Positions 44,379-54,243 of a DNA stretch of 64,000 nt are shown piece after piece. The position numbers and the translations under genes are program-made. Origin of the DNA: Methylophilus sp. Leaf416 (GTDB lineage Bacteria > Pseudomonadota > Gammaproteobacteria > Burkholderiales > Methylophilaceae); assembly GCF_001424665.1 (NCBI RefSeq), contig NZ_LMQS01000005.1:62322-126321 (forward strand), given 5' to 3'. Under the pieces are notes generated by a model. The model made no database searches, was not told where the DNA came from, and saw only the letters and a program-made list of their open reading frames with translations. Positions within the stretch are counted from its first letter, which is position 1; each line of letters starts with the position of its first letter.

Positions 44379-45356
44379 TTATATTTGTTTTAAAAAGTCG
44401 TGATATGCGACTTCCAAACCCGTTTCTATCGATACCTTAGGCTGCCAGCCAGCTTGATGCAGGATAGTAGAGTCCATCAGCTTGCGAGGAGTACCGTCCG
44501 GCTTAGAGGTATCAAATTGAATGTTACCTTCATATCCAATCACTTTCTGTACAGTTTCTGCCAGCGTTTTGATGGTGATGTCACTGCCGTATCCAACATT
44601 GACTAAAGGGGGCTGGAATTTGCCTGACTCGGACTCATCACTGCCAAGTAATTGGTTGAATTGACCATCGTTCAGCTGCATTAAGAACACACATGCATCT
44701 GCCATGTCCTGATTGTACAAAAATTCGCGTTTAGGTGTGCCCGTACCCCAGACAGTGACTTCAGTCTGTTTGCTAACTTTGGCTTCATGGAATTTTCTGA
44801 TCAGTGCCGGAATGACATGGCTGTTTTCAGGGTGATAATTATCACCAGGCCCATATAGGTTGGTAGGCATAGCAGCCAGATATTGAGTGCCATATTGGCG
44901 GTTATAACTCCAGCACATTTCTATACCAGCTATCTTAGCCAAGGCATAGGGCCTGTTTGTCGGTTCAAGTGCACCCGTTAGCAAATGCTCTTCTTTCATC
45001 GGCTGCGGTGCAAATTTAGGATAAATGCAGCTAGAGCCTAAAAATAGTAAGCGCTTTACACCGTTTACGTAGGACTGGTGGATCACATTTGTCTGAATGG
45101 CTAAATTCTCGTGAATAAATTGGGCTGGGTAGGTATTATTGGCATGAATGCCACCCACTTTGGCAGCAGCCAAAAAAACATATTCAGGTTTTTCTGCAGC
45201 AAAGAAATCCGTCACTGCTGTTTGAGAGGTCAAGTCTAATTCAGCATGGGTTCTTGTCAGCAAGTTTGTGTAGCCTTGCGCTAGCAGTGCTTTCACAATG
45301 GCAGAACCTACTAAGCCTCTATGGCCAGCAACATAGATTTTTGCGTTCTTATCCAT
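44379..45356 (-). CDS. fcl: GDP-L-fucose synthase
   Basis: Encodes 325 residues from ATG 45356 ([17 protein letters not shown]), just after the gmd stop; a longer frame would overlap gmd by 32 bases. [15 protein letters not shown] binds NADP, SSCIYP gives the catalytic Ser, and [16 protein letters not shown] gives the Tyr and Lys. It epimerises and reduces GDP-4-keto-6-deoxymannose to GDP-L-fucose. It follows gmd by four bases, the usual pair. Confidence 0.95.
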   Translation of the reverse strand: MDKNAKIYVAGHRGLVGSAIVKALLAQGYTNLLTRTHAELDLTSQTAVTDFFAAEKPEYVFLAAAKVGGIHANNTYPAQFIHENLAIQTNVIHQSYVNGVKRLLFLGSSCIYPKFAPQPMKEEHLLTGALEPTNRPYALAKIAGIEMCWSYNRQYGTQYLAAMPTNLYGPGDNYHPENSHVIPALIRKFHEAKVSKQTEVTVWGTGTPKREFLYNQDMADACVFLMQLNDGQFNQLLGSDESESGKFQPPLVNVGYGSDITIKTLAETVQKVIGYEGNIQFDTSKPDGTPRKLMDSTILHQAGWQPKVSIETGLEVAYHDFLKQI

Positions 45357-45360
45357 GGAT

Positions 45361-46446
45361 TTACTCGTGATAGTCCATGGCCTGGTAGCCATGCTGTTTG
45401 ATCAATTCGTCGCGCTGGGCAGATTTATAATCTTCGCGCACCATTTCTGATACCAGCTCTTCAAAGCTAGTTTTAGGTACCCAGCCCAGTTTTTCTTTGG
45501 CTTTTGTCGGGTCGCCCAGCAAGGTGTCGACCTCAGTGGGGCGGAAATAGCGTGGGTCAACTTGCACGATACATTTATCACCCCAGTAGCCTTTTTCTTC
45601 GACACCGTTACCACGCCAGGTGACAGTGATATCTAACTCTTGGGCAGCGGCATTGACGAAGTCACGCACGCTGTATTGTTTGCCGGTGGCGATCACAAAG
45701 TCTTCTGCCTGTTCTTGCTGCAACATCAGCCATTGCATTTCTACATAATCTTTGGCATGCCCCCAGTCGCGTAAGGAGTCCAGGTTGCCGAGGTAGAGGC
45801 ATTCTTGCAAACCGAGTTTGATACGCGCCAGAGCGCGTGTGATCTTGCGGGTGACGAATGTCTCGCCGCGGATCGGGCTTTCGTGATTAAACAGGATGCC
45901 ATTGCAGGCGTATATGCCATAAGCCTCACGGTAATTGACCGTGATCCAGTAAGCGTACATTTTGGCTACTGCATAGGGGCTGCGAGGGTAAAACGGGGTG
46001 GTTTCTTTTTGCGGTGTTTCTTGCACCAGGCCATAGAGTTCGGAAGTGGATGCCTGGTAAAAGCGTGTTTTCTTTTCCAGGCCCAGTATGCGTATCGCCT
46101 CAAGGATACGCAAAGTACCTATGCCATCGGCGTTCGCGGTATATTCCGGAGTCTCAAAGCTGACAGCTACGTGGCTCATCGCTGCCAGGTTATAGATCTC
46201 GTCTGGCTGAACTTGCTGGATGATCCTGATTAAGTTAGTCGAGTCAGTCAGGTCACCGTAGTGCAGGATGAAGTTTTGATTATCAATATGCGGGTCTTGA
46301 TATAGATGATCTATCCTGTCGGTATTAAATAGTGAAGCTCGACGCTTTATTCCGTGCACGATATAGCCTTTATTAAGTAGCAGCTCGGCTAGATAGGCAC
46401 CATCTTGACCAGTGATGCCGGTGATTAAAGCGACTTTTTGTGACAT
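45361..46446 (-). CDS. gmd: GDP-mannose 4,6-dehydratase
   Basis: Encodes 361 residues. [20 protein letters not shown] binds [18 protein letters not shown] and [20 protein letters not shown] follow, and [20 protein letters not shown] holds the catalytic Tyr and Lys. It makes GDP-4-keto-6-deoxymannose, passed to fcl. It is the first gene of the polysaccharide cluster, with a good promoter just upstream. Confidence 0.97.
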   Translation of the reverse strand: MSQKVALITGITGQDGAYLAELLLNKGYIVHGIKRRASLFNTDRIDHLYQDPHIDNQNFILHYGDLTDSTNLIRIIQQVQPDEIYNLAAMSHVAVSFETPEYTANADGIGTLRILEAIRILGLEKKTRFYQASTSELYGLVQETPQKETTPFYPRSPYAVAKMYAYWITVNYREAYGIYACNGILFNHESPIRGETFVTRKITRALARIKLGLQECLYLGNLDSLRDWGHAKDYVEMQWLMLQQEQAEDFVIATGKQYSVRDFVNAAAQELDITVTWRGNGVEEKGYWGDKCIVQVDPRYFRPTEVDTLLGDPTKAKEKLGWVPKTSFEELVSEMVREDYKSAQRDELIKQHGYQAMDYHE

Positions 46447-46478
46447 GTCTTAGAATTGTTGAGTTAAAAAGTGTTTGG

Positions 46479-46487
46479 ATTATAACA
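46479..46487 (-). promoter_or_regulatory. Extended -10 promoter for gmd and the glycan cluster
   Basis: On the minus strand TGTTATAAT forms a perfect extended -10 (TGnTATAAT), 33 bases before the gmd start. The -35 region 17 bases further up (TTTAAG) is poor, as is common with extended -10 promoters. It is the only clear promoter I see upstream of the 25-gene run. Confidence 0.6.
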
Positions 46488-46521
46488 TGGGCTATATTGG
46501 CCTTAAATGAGGCGTGCGAAG

Positions 46522-48543
46522 TTATTTACTTGCCAGCATCGCCTTGATATTCGCCATCTTGCTCTTGCCATAATCTTTGCTGGCCGGTTCGCCGTTGGTG
46601 TTGAACGGGTTGCCGAAGTGTTTGACGTCGTCTTTTGGCAGTTCGGCGATAAAGCGGCTGGGTTCGCAGGCTTGCATTTCGCCGGCGCGTTTGCGTTTTT
46701 TGCACCAGGTGATGTTCAGGGATTTTTGTGCGCGGGTGATGCCTACGTACATCAGGCGGCGTTCTTCTTCTATCTGGTCGTTATCTATGGATTCACGGTG
46801 TGGCAGTATGCCGTCTTCGCAGCCGATCAGGAACACGTGGCCGTATTCCAGGCCTTTAGAGGCGTGCAAGGTGGAGAGCTTGACTGCGTCTTGCTCTTCG
46901 CCATCTTTGCCCTCCAGCATGGTGATGAGGGCGACCAGTTGCGTGAGTTCCAGCAGGGTTTTGCCGGGAGATTCGTTGCCGTATTCAGTCGAGGCTTCGC
47001 CTTTTTTGCTGAGCCAGGCGACAAATTCCAGTACGTTGCTCCAGCGTAATTCTGCCGCACGTGCTTCTTCGCCGTCATACAAATAGGTCTCGTATTGGAT
47101 GGCATTCAGCAGGTCGTTCAGTACTTCGTTGGCAGGGTCTTTCACCGCCCGGGTTTGCAGGTTCTGGATATAGCGGCAGAAAGTGAGCAGGTCATCCAGT
47201 TGTTTCGCTCCGATATCGTGCTGGAAGCCGCCTTCAAAAGCCGCGGCAAACAGTGACAGTTTGTGTGCACTGGCGTATTCCCCAAGTCTTTCCAGCGTGG
47301 TGTTGCCTATGCCTTTTTTCGGCGTGGTGGCCGCACGGATAAAGGCCGGGTCATCATCTTCGTTGGCAATCAGGCGTAAATAGCTGGTGATGTCTTTAAT
47401 TTCGGTTTTGTCGAAGAAGGATTGTCCGCCAGATATGGTGTAGGGAATCTTGTGGTTGCGCAGGAATTTTTCCATTACGCGTGCCTGATGGTTGCTGCGG
47501 TACAACACGGCATAGTCTTTATAGGTTGTGCGATGCTCGAATTTATGCGCCTGCAACTTCATCAGTACGGTTTCGGCTTCGTGTTCTTCGCTTTGCGTAG
47601 CGGTGACGTGTATCAGTTCACCTGTACCGAGGTCGCTCCAGAGTTTTTTCTCAAACAACTTCGGGTTATTGGCGATCACGCTGTTGGCTGCACGCAGAAT
47701 ACGTACTGTAGAGCGGTAGTTCTGTTCCAGTTTGATGACTTTGAGTTTGGAGAAGTCTTTGGTTAACTGGCGCAGGTTTTCAACGTCCGCACCGCGCCAG
47801 CCGTAAATCGCCTGGTCATCGTCACCCACCGCCGTGAATTGGCCACGTACGCCAGTCAGTTGCTTGATCAAGCGATACTGGCAGGCATTGGTGTCCTGGT
47901 ATTCATCAATCAGCAGGTATTGCAGTTTGCGTTGCCATTTATCCAGTGTTTCGCTGTGCTGGTCGAAAAGCTCAACCGGGACTTTAATCAGGTCATCAAA
48001 ATCCACCGCCTGGTAAGCGCGCAGGGTTTGCTGGTAGAGCTGGTAAACGCGCGCGGCGGCATGGGTTAACTCTTCATCCGCCTGTGACTTGGCCTGGTCC
48101 GGGTTTACAAACGCGTTTTTCCAGCTGGAAATCTGCCATTGTGTTTTGCGCAGTAATTGTTTATCTGTGGTCGCCAGGATGTCGCTGAGAATTTTAAAGC
48201 TGTCTGATGAATCCAGAATGGAGAACTGCGGTTTGTAGCCGAGCAGGGCGGCTTCCTGGCGTAGCATTTGCAGGCCCAGGGAGTGAAATGTGGTCACCGT
48301 TAAACCTTTGCCGCTTTTACCTTCTAAAAGGGGTGAAACACGCTCCTGCATTTCACGCGCGGCTTTATTGGTAAAGGTGATGGCGGCTATCTGCGAGGCT
48401 TTGTAATTGGCCTCGTTAACCAGATAGGCGATCTTTTGCGTAATGACGCGGGTTTTGCCGCTGCCGGCACCCGCGAGCACCAATAATGGTCCATCAAGGT
48501 AATGAATCGCTTCGCGCTGAGGAGGATTTAACAGGTGCTGCAT
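46522..48543 (-). CDS. rep: Rep, ATP-dependent 3'-5' DNA helicase
   Basis: Encodes 673 residues, the same size as E. coli Rep. GAGSGKTRVITQKI at 25-38 is Walker A, AAITFTNKAAREMQERV is motif Ia, LLIDEYQDTN motif II, VGDDDQAIYGWRGADVENL motif III, and VKLSTLHASKGLEYGHVFLI with EERRLMYVGITRAQ motifs V and VI. These are the UvrD/Rep superfamily 1A marks, and the start LNPPQREAIHYLDGP is Rep-like. It restarts stalled replication forks. No link to the glycan cluster other than shared strand. Confidence 0.94.
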   Translation of the reverse strand: MQHLLNPPQREAIHYLDGPLLVLAGAGSGKTRVITQKIAYLVNEANYKASQIAAITFTNKAAREMQERVSPLLEGKSGKGLTVTTFHSLGLQMLRQEAALLGYKPQFSILDSSDSFKILSDILATTDKQLLRKTQWQISSWKNAFVNPDQAKSQADEELTHAAARVYQLYQQTLRAYQAVDFDDLIKVPVELFDQHSETLDKWQRKLQYLLIDEYQDTNACQYRLIKQLTGVRGQFTAVGDDDQAIYGWRGADVENLRQLTKDFSKLKVIKLEQNYRSTVRILRAANSVIANNPKLFEKKLWSDLGTGELIHVTATQSEEHEAETVLMKLQAHKFEHRTTYKDYAVLYRSNHQARVMEKFLRNHKIPYTISGGQSFFDKTEIKDITSYLRLIANEDDDPAFIRAATTPKKGIGNTTLERLGEYASAHKLSLFAAAFEGGFQHDIGAKQLDDLLTFCRYIQNLQTRAVKDPANEVLNDLLNAIQYETYLYDGEEARAAELRWSNVLEFVAWLSKKGEASTEYGNESPGKTLLELTQLVALITMLEGKDGEEQDAVKLSTLHASKGLEYGHVFLIGCEDGILPHRESIDNDQIEEERRLMYVGITRAQKSLNITWCKKRKRAGEMQACEPSRFIAELPKDDVKHFGNPFNTNGEPASKDYGKSKMANIKAMLASK

Positions 48544-48672
48544 GGAACTTCTACTGGTTGGAGAGAGACAATCAAAGAAAGGAATTAGCCTGTATGGACT
48601 ATTTAAGCCCTTAATTTATATGGGTATAGTCTGGATACCATAGTATTATTCCCTATCAGGTAAACTAAAACT

Positions 48673-49938
48673 TTGACCTTCCCTTTGCTAGACCTCAATA
48701 GTGTCATTCTATCATCAATCGGCCTCACCTTTACTTTGGTTCTGGTCCTATTGGTATTTGGCGCTTACCAGCAAAAGTCATTAATCATGCATTGGGTGCG
48801 TGGTTTGGGCATGATGGGCGTGGGTCTTTGCATCTATTTTATTCCCCTGATCGCATCTAATCCTGGACAGAGCATCGTTTATGTAGCTACCTCGATGACA
48901 TTGTTTGCACTTGGCGTCAGCATTTATGTCAATGGCATACGCATGCTGCGTGGCTATCGCGTCTATCGCTATCGAACCTTACTGGTGATGACGACATTGC
49001 TGGCCTGTAATGCTGTCATGCTCAATATGCATGCTGCAGAAAAGTGGATAGTACTCTCTAATTTACTGGTCCTGGTATGGGTATTTTCTTATGGCAGCCG
49101 AAGCCTGATAGGCCATGGCCTTGATTTCGTCGCGCAAGTGTTCTGGCTCTGTTGCAGCCTGTTTGGTGGCATCAGCCTGATGCTGGGTTTTTTCGCAATA
49201 GAAGTTGCAGTATCAAATGAGGCAGCACTGTTGTCGTTCATCCATTGGCCGGTGCATGCTTATCTGACGACAGCGATAATGCTGGTCCTCACCATCGTCA
49301 CCAGCCTGTTACTTCTGGTAATGAATATTCGTACCCAGGCAGGGTTACAGGCTATTGCAACGCTGGATGGCTTAACCGGCGTATTGAACCGCCGTGGTTT
49401 GCAGGAGGCTGCTAATCGTATGCAGGCCGTTTCACAGCGGATCACCTTGTCGATGGGTATGCTGATTGTGGATCTGGATTACTTTAAAAAAGTGAATGAC
49501 GTTTACGGCCATCTGGTTGGCGATGTGGTGCTGAAATCGTGCGCCGGCAATATACGCGCAGCATTGCGCGGTGGCGATGTAATCGGGCGTTATGGCGGCG
49601 AAGAGTTTTGTATCCTGCTGCCTAACACTGGTGAGCAGGAAGCCATGGTGCTGGCTGAGCGTATCCGCAGAACAATAGAAGTGACCCCAGTAAGTATTGC
49701 AGGTGTGGAAAGCATGAGTGATGATACCCATGCAATTAAATGTACAGTTAGTGTCGGTGCGGTGAGTTCTGAAACGGTGGGTTATGCGCTGGAAAGCATG
49801 TTTGCAGCGGCAGACCAGAATCTCTATAAAGCCAAGCAAAATGGCCGTAACAGAGTGGCCAGTAATATTGAGCTATTGATGACGCAACCGCCAGCCATGG
49901 GTAAACCTGTCAAACGTAATGCCAGCGTTATAGCTTAA
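48673..49938 (+). CDS. Membrane-bound diguanylate cyclase (GGDEF)
   Basis: Encodes 421 residues from a TTG start; no ATG fits without losing the first membrane helix. About six or seven hydrophobic helices fill residues 10-220. The GGDEF domain follows, with DGLTGVLNRRG at its start and the active-site motif GGEEF at 308-312. R299-G-G-D302 lies exactly five residues before it, the RxxD inhibitory site for product feedback. It likely makes cyclic di-GMP, which controls motility and exopolysaccharide, but nothing ties it to those genes except neighbourhood. Confidence 0.88.
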   Translation: MTFPLLDLNSVILSSIGLTFTLVLVLLVFGAYQQKSLIMHWVRGLGMMGVGLCIYFIPLIASNPGQSIVYVATSMTLFALGVSIYVNGIRMLRGYRVYRYRTLLVMTTLLACNAVMLNMHAAEKWIVLSNLLVLVWVFSYGSRSLIGHGLDFVAQVFWLCCSLFGGISLMLGFFAIEVAVSNEAALLSFIHWPVHAYLTTAIMLVLTIVTSLLLLVMNIRTQAGLQAIATLDGLTGVLNRRGLQEAANRMQAVSQRITLSMGMLIVDLDYFKKVNDVYGHLVGDVVLKSCAGNIRAALRGGDVIGRYGGEEFCILLPNTGEQEAMVLAERIRRTIEVTPVSIAGVESMSDDTHAIKCTVSVGAVSSETVGYALESMFAAADQNLYKAKQNGRNRVASNIELLMTQPPAMGKPVKRNASVIA

Positions 49939-49964
49939 AACGAATTAGATTAAAACATGACTCT

Positions 49965-50912
49965 TCAGGAGGCGTCTGTTTGTGCGTCAGCTTCTGTTGA
50001 GTTTTCAACTTCATTGTTGATTTTTTCTGGTTTGGCCGCGGCCAATGCAATCATTTCAGCACGGCTTTTGGGGGACTCTAGACTCACCCTGCCAATTGCG
50101 CCACCACGATAATCAGTCAGGAATGCCATTGCCGTGCGCTCCATATCCCATTGCCCGTCATTACGCTTGTAGGCTCTGCGTTTGGCAATCGCCTGTAACA
50201 GGTCTATCCCATCTATCTGTTGCACATCCAGTTTCATGGCATCCAGTTTGTAACGAGTATTGATCAATGCCGGGTATTGTTTCAACAGTAAGTTCCCAAG
50301 AAACTCTGCTACATCTTCATCAATCACGGCATTGCGACCAATGGCATGGCTTGCGGCCAGCATATAGCCATCCGATTCATGTTCAATCTTGGGCCACATC
50401 ATGCCTGGTGTGTCCGTAATACTTTGATTGTCACCCAGGTCGAATCGCTGCTGGCTTTTGGTGACCGCCGGCTCATCACCGACTTTAGCTGCGCGGCGGT
50501 TGAGCAGGGCATTCATCAATGTGGATTTACCAACGTTAGGAATGCCCATAATCATCATACGCAAAGGTTTGAGAGGTGAGCCACGATGCGGTGCCAGTTG
50601 ACGGCACAGGCCAGGTATTTTTTTTGCGTCACCGGCTTTTTTGCATGAAAGGGCAACCGCTTTGGTATTAGGTTGGCTATTAAAGTAATTGAGCCAGGCT
50701 TGTGTGATTTGCGGGTCTGCTAGATCAGCTTTGTTGAGGATTTTCAGGTTGGGGCGCTGGCGGAAGTTACGCATCTCTTCGATCATGGGATTGTGGCTGG
50801 CAGCAGGTACACGCGCATCCAGTACTTCAATCACCACATCGATATGCTCCAGGGTTTCCTCTGCCTTTTTGCGGGCTGAGGTCATGTGTCCCGGGTACCA
50901 TTGTATCGCCAT
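49965..50912 (-). CDS. ylqF: Circularly permuted ribosome-assembly GTPase (YlqF/RbgA type)
   Basis: Encodes 315 residues. IQWYPGHMTSARKKAEETL is the family start. The GTPase motifs are permuted: G4 (LNKADLADP) comes before G1 (GIPNVGKSTLMNAL), and G3 (DTPGMMWP) follows. It assists assembly of the large ribosomal subunit. A C-terminal tail (about 285-315) is acidic and low in complexity, and probably disordered. Confidence 0.9.
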   Translation of the reverse strand: MAIQWYPGHMTSARKKAEETLEHIDVVIEVLDARVPAASHNPMIEEMRNFRQRPNLKILNKADLADPQITQAWLNYFNSQPNTKAVALSCKKAGDAKKIPGLCRQLAPHRGSPLKPLRMMIMGIPNVGKSTLMNALLNRRAAKVGDEPAVTKSQQRFDLGDNQSITDTPGMMWPKIEHESDGYMLAASHAIGRNAVIDEDVAEFLGNLLLKQYPALINTRYKLDAMKLDVQQIDGIDLLQAIAKRRAYKRNDGQWDMERTAMAFLTDYRGGAIGRVSLESPKSRAEMIALAAAKPEKINNEVENSTEADAQTDAS

Positions 50913-51010
50913 ATTTTTGCTCCATCATTCCATCAAAAAATACGGTGTTTTCACGCTGTGCCGTACTTCAACTATCGCCCAGGCACATTTTTTCTGATTG
51001 CAAATGTTGC

Positions 51011-51036
51011 AATGGCCAACGCTACGATTGGCCATT
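51011..51036. other. Perfect inverted repeat between ylqF and the DUF481 gene
   Basis: AATGGCCAA-CGCTACGA-TTGGCCATT, a perfect 9-bp stem with an 8-base loop. It lies about 50 bases after the DUF481 gene on its strand. No clear T-run follows on either strand, so it may be a weak terminator or an mRNA end-protecting hairpin. Nothing else is apparent in this 170-base gap. Confidence 0.45.
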
Positions 51037-51082
51037 TTAACATTCAAGCGTGCAACTCGCTAAATTTCGTCAGGCTTGAAAC

Positions 51083-52153
51083 TTACTTCCAGGTATACCC
51101 GAGTGTGAACAACGCCCGCGTGTCGCCTTTCCTGCGATCATCTGCCGGGCGGGTGTCCAGGTTGTAATCCAGTTGAGTGGTTGCGCTCAAGCCCATAATA
51201 AATGGAAAGCGTAAGCCAGTTGAGCTGTAAAGGAGGATTTGTGAAGGTGCACGTGGGGTATATAACACTTCGTGGCGATGAAATGCCTGGACGAAAGAAT
51301 TAAACAGGAACTGGTTGTAGTTAACGGCCCAGCGAATGGCTGCATGGTCCTCATCTTGCTCCTGGTAGAAGTCCTGATCGATCCACGACAGACCGCCTTC
51401 CAGTGACAGATTGAGTTTTTCTCCTTCAAATAGCTGGTAACCGGTACCCACACCGTACTGGCTGCGTAATTTGATGTCCCTGAACCGGTCTTTTTCCTGG
51501 ATGGTATTCAGATAGGTAAACCATTTTTTTGTAAAAAAGTGGTCATACTGTCCACGTACACGCATATTGTTCTGGGTTTGTTCACCGTTATCTTCTGCCC
51601 AGTATGCGTAACCCTGCGCGGTATACCTGTCTTCTAGGCCGCGCGTGATAGATTCGCCGTTGAACTGCATATTACGGTTTTTGCTGTTGCCGTTATTGAA
51701 CGCACCGCCCAGGTTAAGGTTGCCGCTCCAGACATAACCTTCACCAATAAGGTCTTTAGAGGGGTTGATATATTGAATTTCTGACAGTTCAGTATCGACT
51801 AATTCTGTTTTAGCGTCTTCATCCAGAATGGCCTGGCCGTTCTCACCATGTTTCAAATAGCCAGTCACAACACTCTGGTCAGAGAGCATCATAGTGTATG
51901 GTTTTTCGGCATCGATACTTAAAATGTCCGCCCAATTCAATTTGATTTCACCCGCGTACGAAGTATTGATCACTACTTTATCGGTAATTTTCACCACCAG
52001 GGTGCCGGTGATTTTGTCGCCGTTTTTCATCCAGACGCTGTCTGAATATGCGCTGCCGGAAAACAATGTGATTAACGCAATTAAACTATACAGAAGGTAA
52101 TTCAGCTGTTGTTTATGATGATTAAGGGCCTTGCTGGCAACATTTAAAAACAT
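51083..52153 (-). CDS. DUF481 family outer membrane-associated protein (YdiY-like)
   Basis: Encodes 356 residues. The N-terminus has a signal peptide (about 15-37, ending SGSAYS). SVWMKNGDKITGTLVVK begins a small beta domain, and from about residue 140 alternating beta strands with aromatic ends (GYVWSGNLNLGGAFNNGNSK, ending LFTLGYTWK) form a predicted outer membrane barrel, as in DUF481. The function of the family is poorly known; salt and acid stress have been linked to it in enterics. It stands alone, with 280 bases upstream. Confidence 0.82.
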   Translation of the reverse strand: MFLNVASKALNHHKQQLNYLLYSLIALITLFSGSAYSDSVWMKNGDKITGTLVVKITDKVVINTSYAGEIKLNWADILSIDAEKPYTMMLSDQSVVTGYLKHGENGQAILDEDAKTELVDTELSEIQYINPSKDLIGEGYVWSGNLNLGGAFNNGNSKNRNMQFNGESITRGLEDRYTAQGYAYWAEDNGEQTQNNMRVRGQYDHFFTKKWFTYLNTIQEKDRFRDIKLRSQYGVGTGYQLFEGEKLNLSLEGGLSWIDQDFYQEQDEDHAAIRWAVNYNQFLFNSFVQAFHRHEVLYTPRAPSQILLYSSTGLRFPFIMGLSATTQLDYNLDTRPADDRRKGDTRALFTLGYTWK

Positions 52154-52433
52154 TCATTCTCCCTTATTAATTGAATAGCTGACGTGAAACCTGGCGAGTG
52201 AAGCACTTCTAACAAGCTTTTCTGGCAAAGTTGAAGTAGATTAGGATTCACAAGGCATCAGCGCATGGCGCTAAAATTGACCAACCTGATAGGGTAGTCA
52301 GCAAAAAAACGCGTGAGTTCCCGATATAAGTTCCTGAGTAAGCCAGTCAACAACAATGACAATCCAGTCATTTATGCTGAGTCGCTCATTTATTGCTAGA
52401 CTACTGGATTAGTATTTTAAAGCAGCAATTCGT

Positions 52434-53270
52434 ATGGTCAAAACAATTTTGCCGCCCGAGGTCAAACCGGGCCAATCCATTCCTTTATTGCAGGCATTGC
52501 ACATCCTGACGCGCGACGGCAAGCTTAACCAGGATAGCCGCCGTAAACTCAAGCAGGTGTATCACCTGGTTAATTTTATCGAGCCGCTGATGCAGTCAGT
52601 CATGACAGCACAGCCAAATCCAGTGTTGGTTGATCATGGTGCCGGTAAGTCCTATCTTGGCTTTATCCTCTACGATTTATTACTGAAGCAGCATGCTGGC
52701 GGCCAGGTAATCGGTATTGAAAACCGCGTTGAGCTCATAGAAAAGTCCCGCCAGTTAGCCAGCGAATGTGGCTTTGAACGCATGCAGTTTGAGCCATTGA
52801 CTGTGGCGGATGCCATGAGCTCGGAAAAATTGCCGGCAAAGGTGGACATTGTCACCGCACTGCATGCCTGTAATACCGCCACCGATGATGCCATACAGTT
52901 TGGCCTGCAAAAGCAGGCGCAATACATGGTGCTAGTGCCATGCTGCCAGGCAGAAGTGGCTGAAGTGATGCGTCAGCATAAAGCGGATTCCCTGGCAAAA
53001 ACCTTGTTGAGTGAGCTCTGGCGGCACCCGATCCATACCCGTGAATTGGGTAGCCATGTGACCAACGTATTGCGCTGCCTGGAGCTGGAAGCACATGGCT
53101 ATCAAGTGACTGTGACAGAACTGGTAGGCTGGGAGCACTCAATGAAAAACGAACTGATTATTGCCAAATTCACTGGCCAGAAAAAACGTAGCGCGCTCGA
53201 GCGTGGCCAGCAACTGCTGGAGCAACTGAATTTAACCAGCCTGGCTAGCCGATTTAATTTCCAGGGTTGA
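52434..53270 (+). CDS. SAM-dependent methyltransferase (Methyltransf_32 type)
   Basis: Encodes 278 residues. VDHGAGKSYLGFILYDLLL is the SAM-binding motif I, IGIENRVELIEKSRQLASEC motif II, and TALHACNTATDDAIQFGL with VLVPCCQAEV matches the Methyltransf_32 group, whose HACDTATD-like and PCCH/Q-like motifs are typical. The substrate is unknown; some relatives act on RNA. It stands alone between divergent or convergent single genes. Confidence 0.75.
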   Translation: MVKTILPPEVKPGQSIPLLQALHILTRDGKLNQDSRRKLKQVYHLVNFIEPLMQSVMTAQPNPVLVDHGAGKSYLGFILYDLLLKQHAGGQVIGIENRVELIEKSRQLASECGFERMQFEPLTVADAMSSEKLPAKVDIVTALHACNTATDDAIQFGLQKQAQYMVLVPCCQAEVAEVMRQHKADSLAKTLLSELWRHPIHTRELGSHVTNVLRCLELEAHGYQVTVTELVGWEHSMKNELIIAKFTGQKKRSALERGQQLLEQLNLTSLASRFNFQG

Positions 53271-53303
53271 TGACGTTGTTTAATATCCAGCAGTAATAAC
53301 CAT

Positions 53304-53329
53304 AAAAAAAGCCCCTGGTATCAGAGGCT
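53304..53329 (-). terminator. Intrinsic terminator after ompW
   Basis: On the minus strand AGCCTCTG-ATAC-CAGGGGCT (one mismatched pair) is followed by TTTTTT. The T-run side shows it belongs to ompW rather than the + strand methyltransferase gene. Confidence 0.8.
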
Positions 53330-53368
53330 AAATAGAGCCATTGGGCCCGGGGAAGAGACTTCAACAGT

Positions 53369-54061
53369 TTAAAAGCGTTTACCAACGCCGACACTGATTA
53401 CCCATGGATTGACATCCAGTGAGTCAATCTTGGTCCAGCCACCCGCGGTTTTCAGTTTTACGTCGGTATCTATCCAGAGATATTTCACGTCCGCGTTCAA
53501 CAGCCAGCCATCTTTTAAATTCACATCGAAACCAGCCTGTAATGCCGGGCCAAAGCTTGATCTTTCAATTTTAATATCCCTGCCTGCCAGCGGGCCCTGG
53601 CTAAGTTCCAGTTTACGGTCCAGCATAAAGGTGGCGTTAATCCCCGCACCTACATACGGATCAAATGTCTGATCGGGATTAAAGTGCCATTGCGCAGTTA
53701 AGGTTGGTGGCAAGGCATCGATACTACCTAGCTTTTGATTTGGCACTACTGTGCCTGGCTCTTTGCTGACACTGACATCGTGTTTGGAACCCAAGGCCAG
53801 AATCAGTTCAGTAGCAATGTTTTTGGTCCAGTAGTAGCTGATATCCAGTTCAGGGATAGTATTGCTATCAACTTTCAGCTCGGCGCCATTCGACATTGCG
53901 CCAGGGGCCACATTTCTATTCACGTACTTGCCTAAATCGCTGCTTTCATTAGGGCTAATATTGGTAGCGCGAAGACGCACCACCCAGTCGCCTTGCTCGG
54001 CCTGTGCTTGCATGGCAGGCAACAAAGCTGCCAACATTAAACTGATTGCTGTTTTTTTCAT
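53369..54061 (-). CDS. ompW: OmpW family outer membrane protein
   Basis: Encodes 230 residues from ATG 54061 (MKKTAISLML), with GGAG eight bases upstream; a GTG nine bases earlier overlaps that site. A signal peptide (ending AQAE) leads into GDWVVRLRATNISPNESSD, then WHFNPDQTFDPYVGAGINAT and the end VNPWVISVGVGKRF, all typical of the eight-stranded OmpW barrel. OmpW forms a narrow hydrophobic channel. An FNR-like site upstream suggests control by oxygen, as in E. coli. Confidence 0.94.
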   Translation of the reverse strand: MKKTAISLMLAALLPAMQAQAEQGDWVVRLRATNISPNESSDLGKYVNRNVAPGAMSNGAELKVDSNTIPELDISYYWTKNIATELILALGSKHDVSVSKEPGTVVPNQKLGSIDALPPTLTAQWHFNPDQTFDPYVGAGINATFMLDRKLELSQGPLAGRDIKIERSSFGPALQAGFDVNLKDGWLLNADVKYLWIDTDVKLKTAGGWTKIDSLDVNPWVISVGVGKRF

Positions 54062-54133
54062 TGTGATCACTCCATTTGCTTAGGTATTGCATTGAACTTG
54101 ATTGCATTGTAGGAGTGACAGGCAAAGCAGGTA

Positions 54134-54147
54134 TTGACCCAAATCAA
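54134..54147. promoter_or_regulatory. FNR/ANR-type site upstream of ompW
   Basis: TTGAC-CCAA-ATCAA matches the FNR consensus TTGAT-N4-ATCAA at nine of ten positions. It lies about 73-86 bases before the ompW start, a normal distance for activation. ompW is a known FNR target in enterics, which makes the site more credible. Confidence 0.6.
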
Positions 54148-54243
54148 CTAACTAGTGAGTGATTCGGGTCGATCAACAACGATTGGTTAGATTAAAAAAG
54201 AGAGGTGTTTTAAAGGTTTTGAGGAGTAAATCAGACTCAGTAT

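Noticed and set aside
21229-46446. Flagellin glycosylation locus
   Set aside because: Nonulosonates often modify flagellin and flagellar genes are close, but there is no Maf-type transferase or flagellin gene here. The lipid-linked initiation enzyme favours a surface polysaccharide or oligosaccharide.
46507-47049. Open frame of 180 codons on the + strand opposite rep
   Set aside because: It mirrors conserved Rep motifs on the other strand; the protein is Phe/Val/Gly-rich with no recognisable domain.
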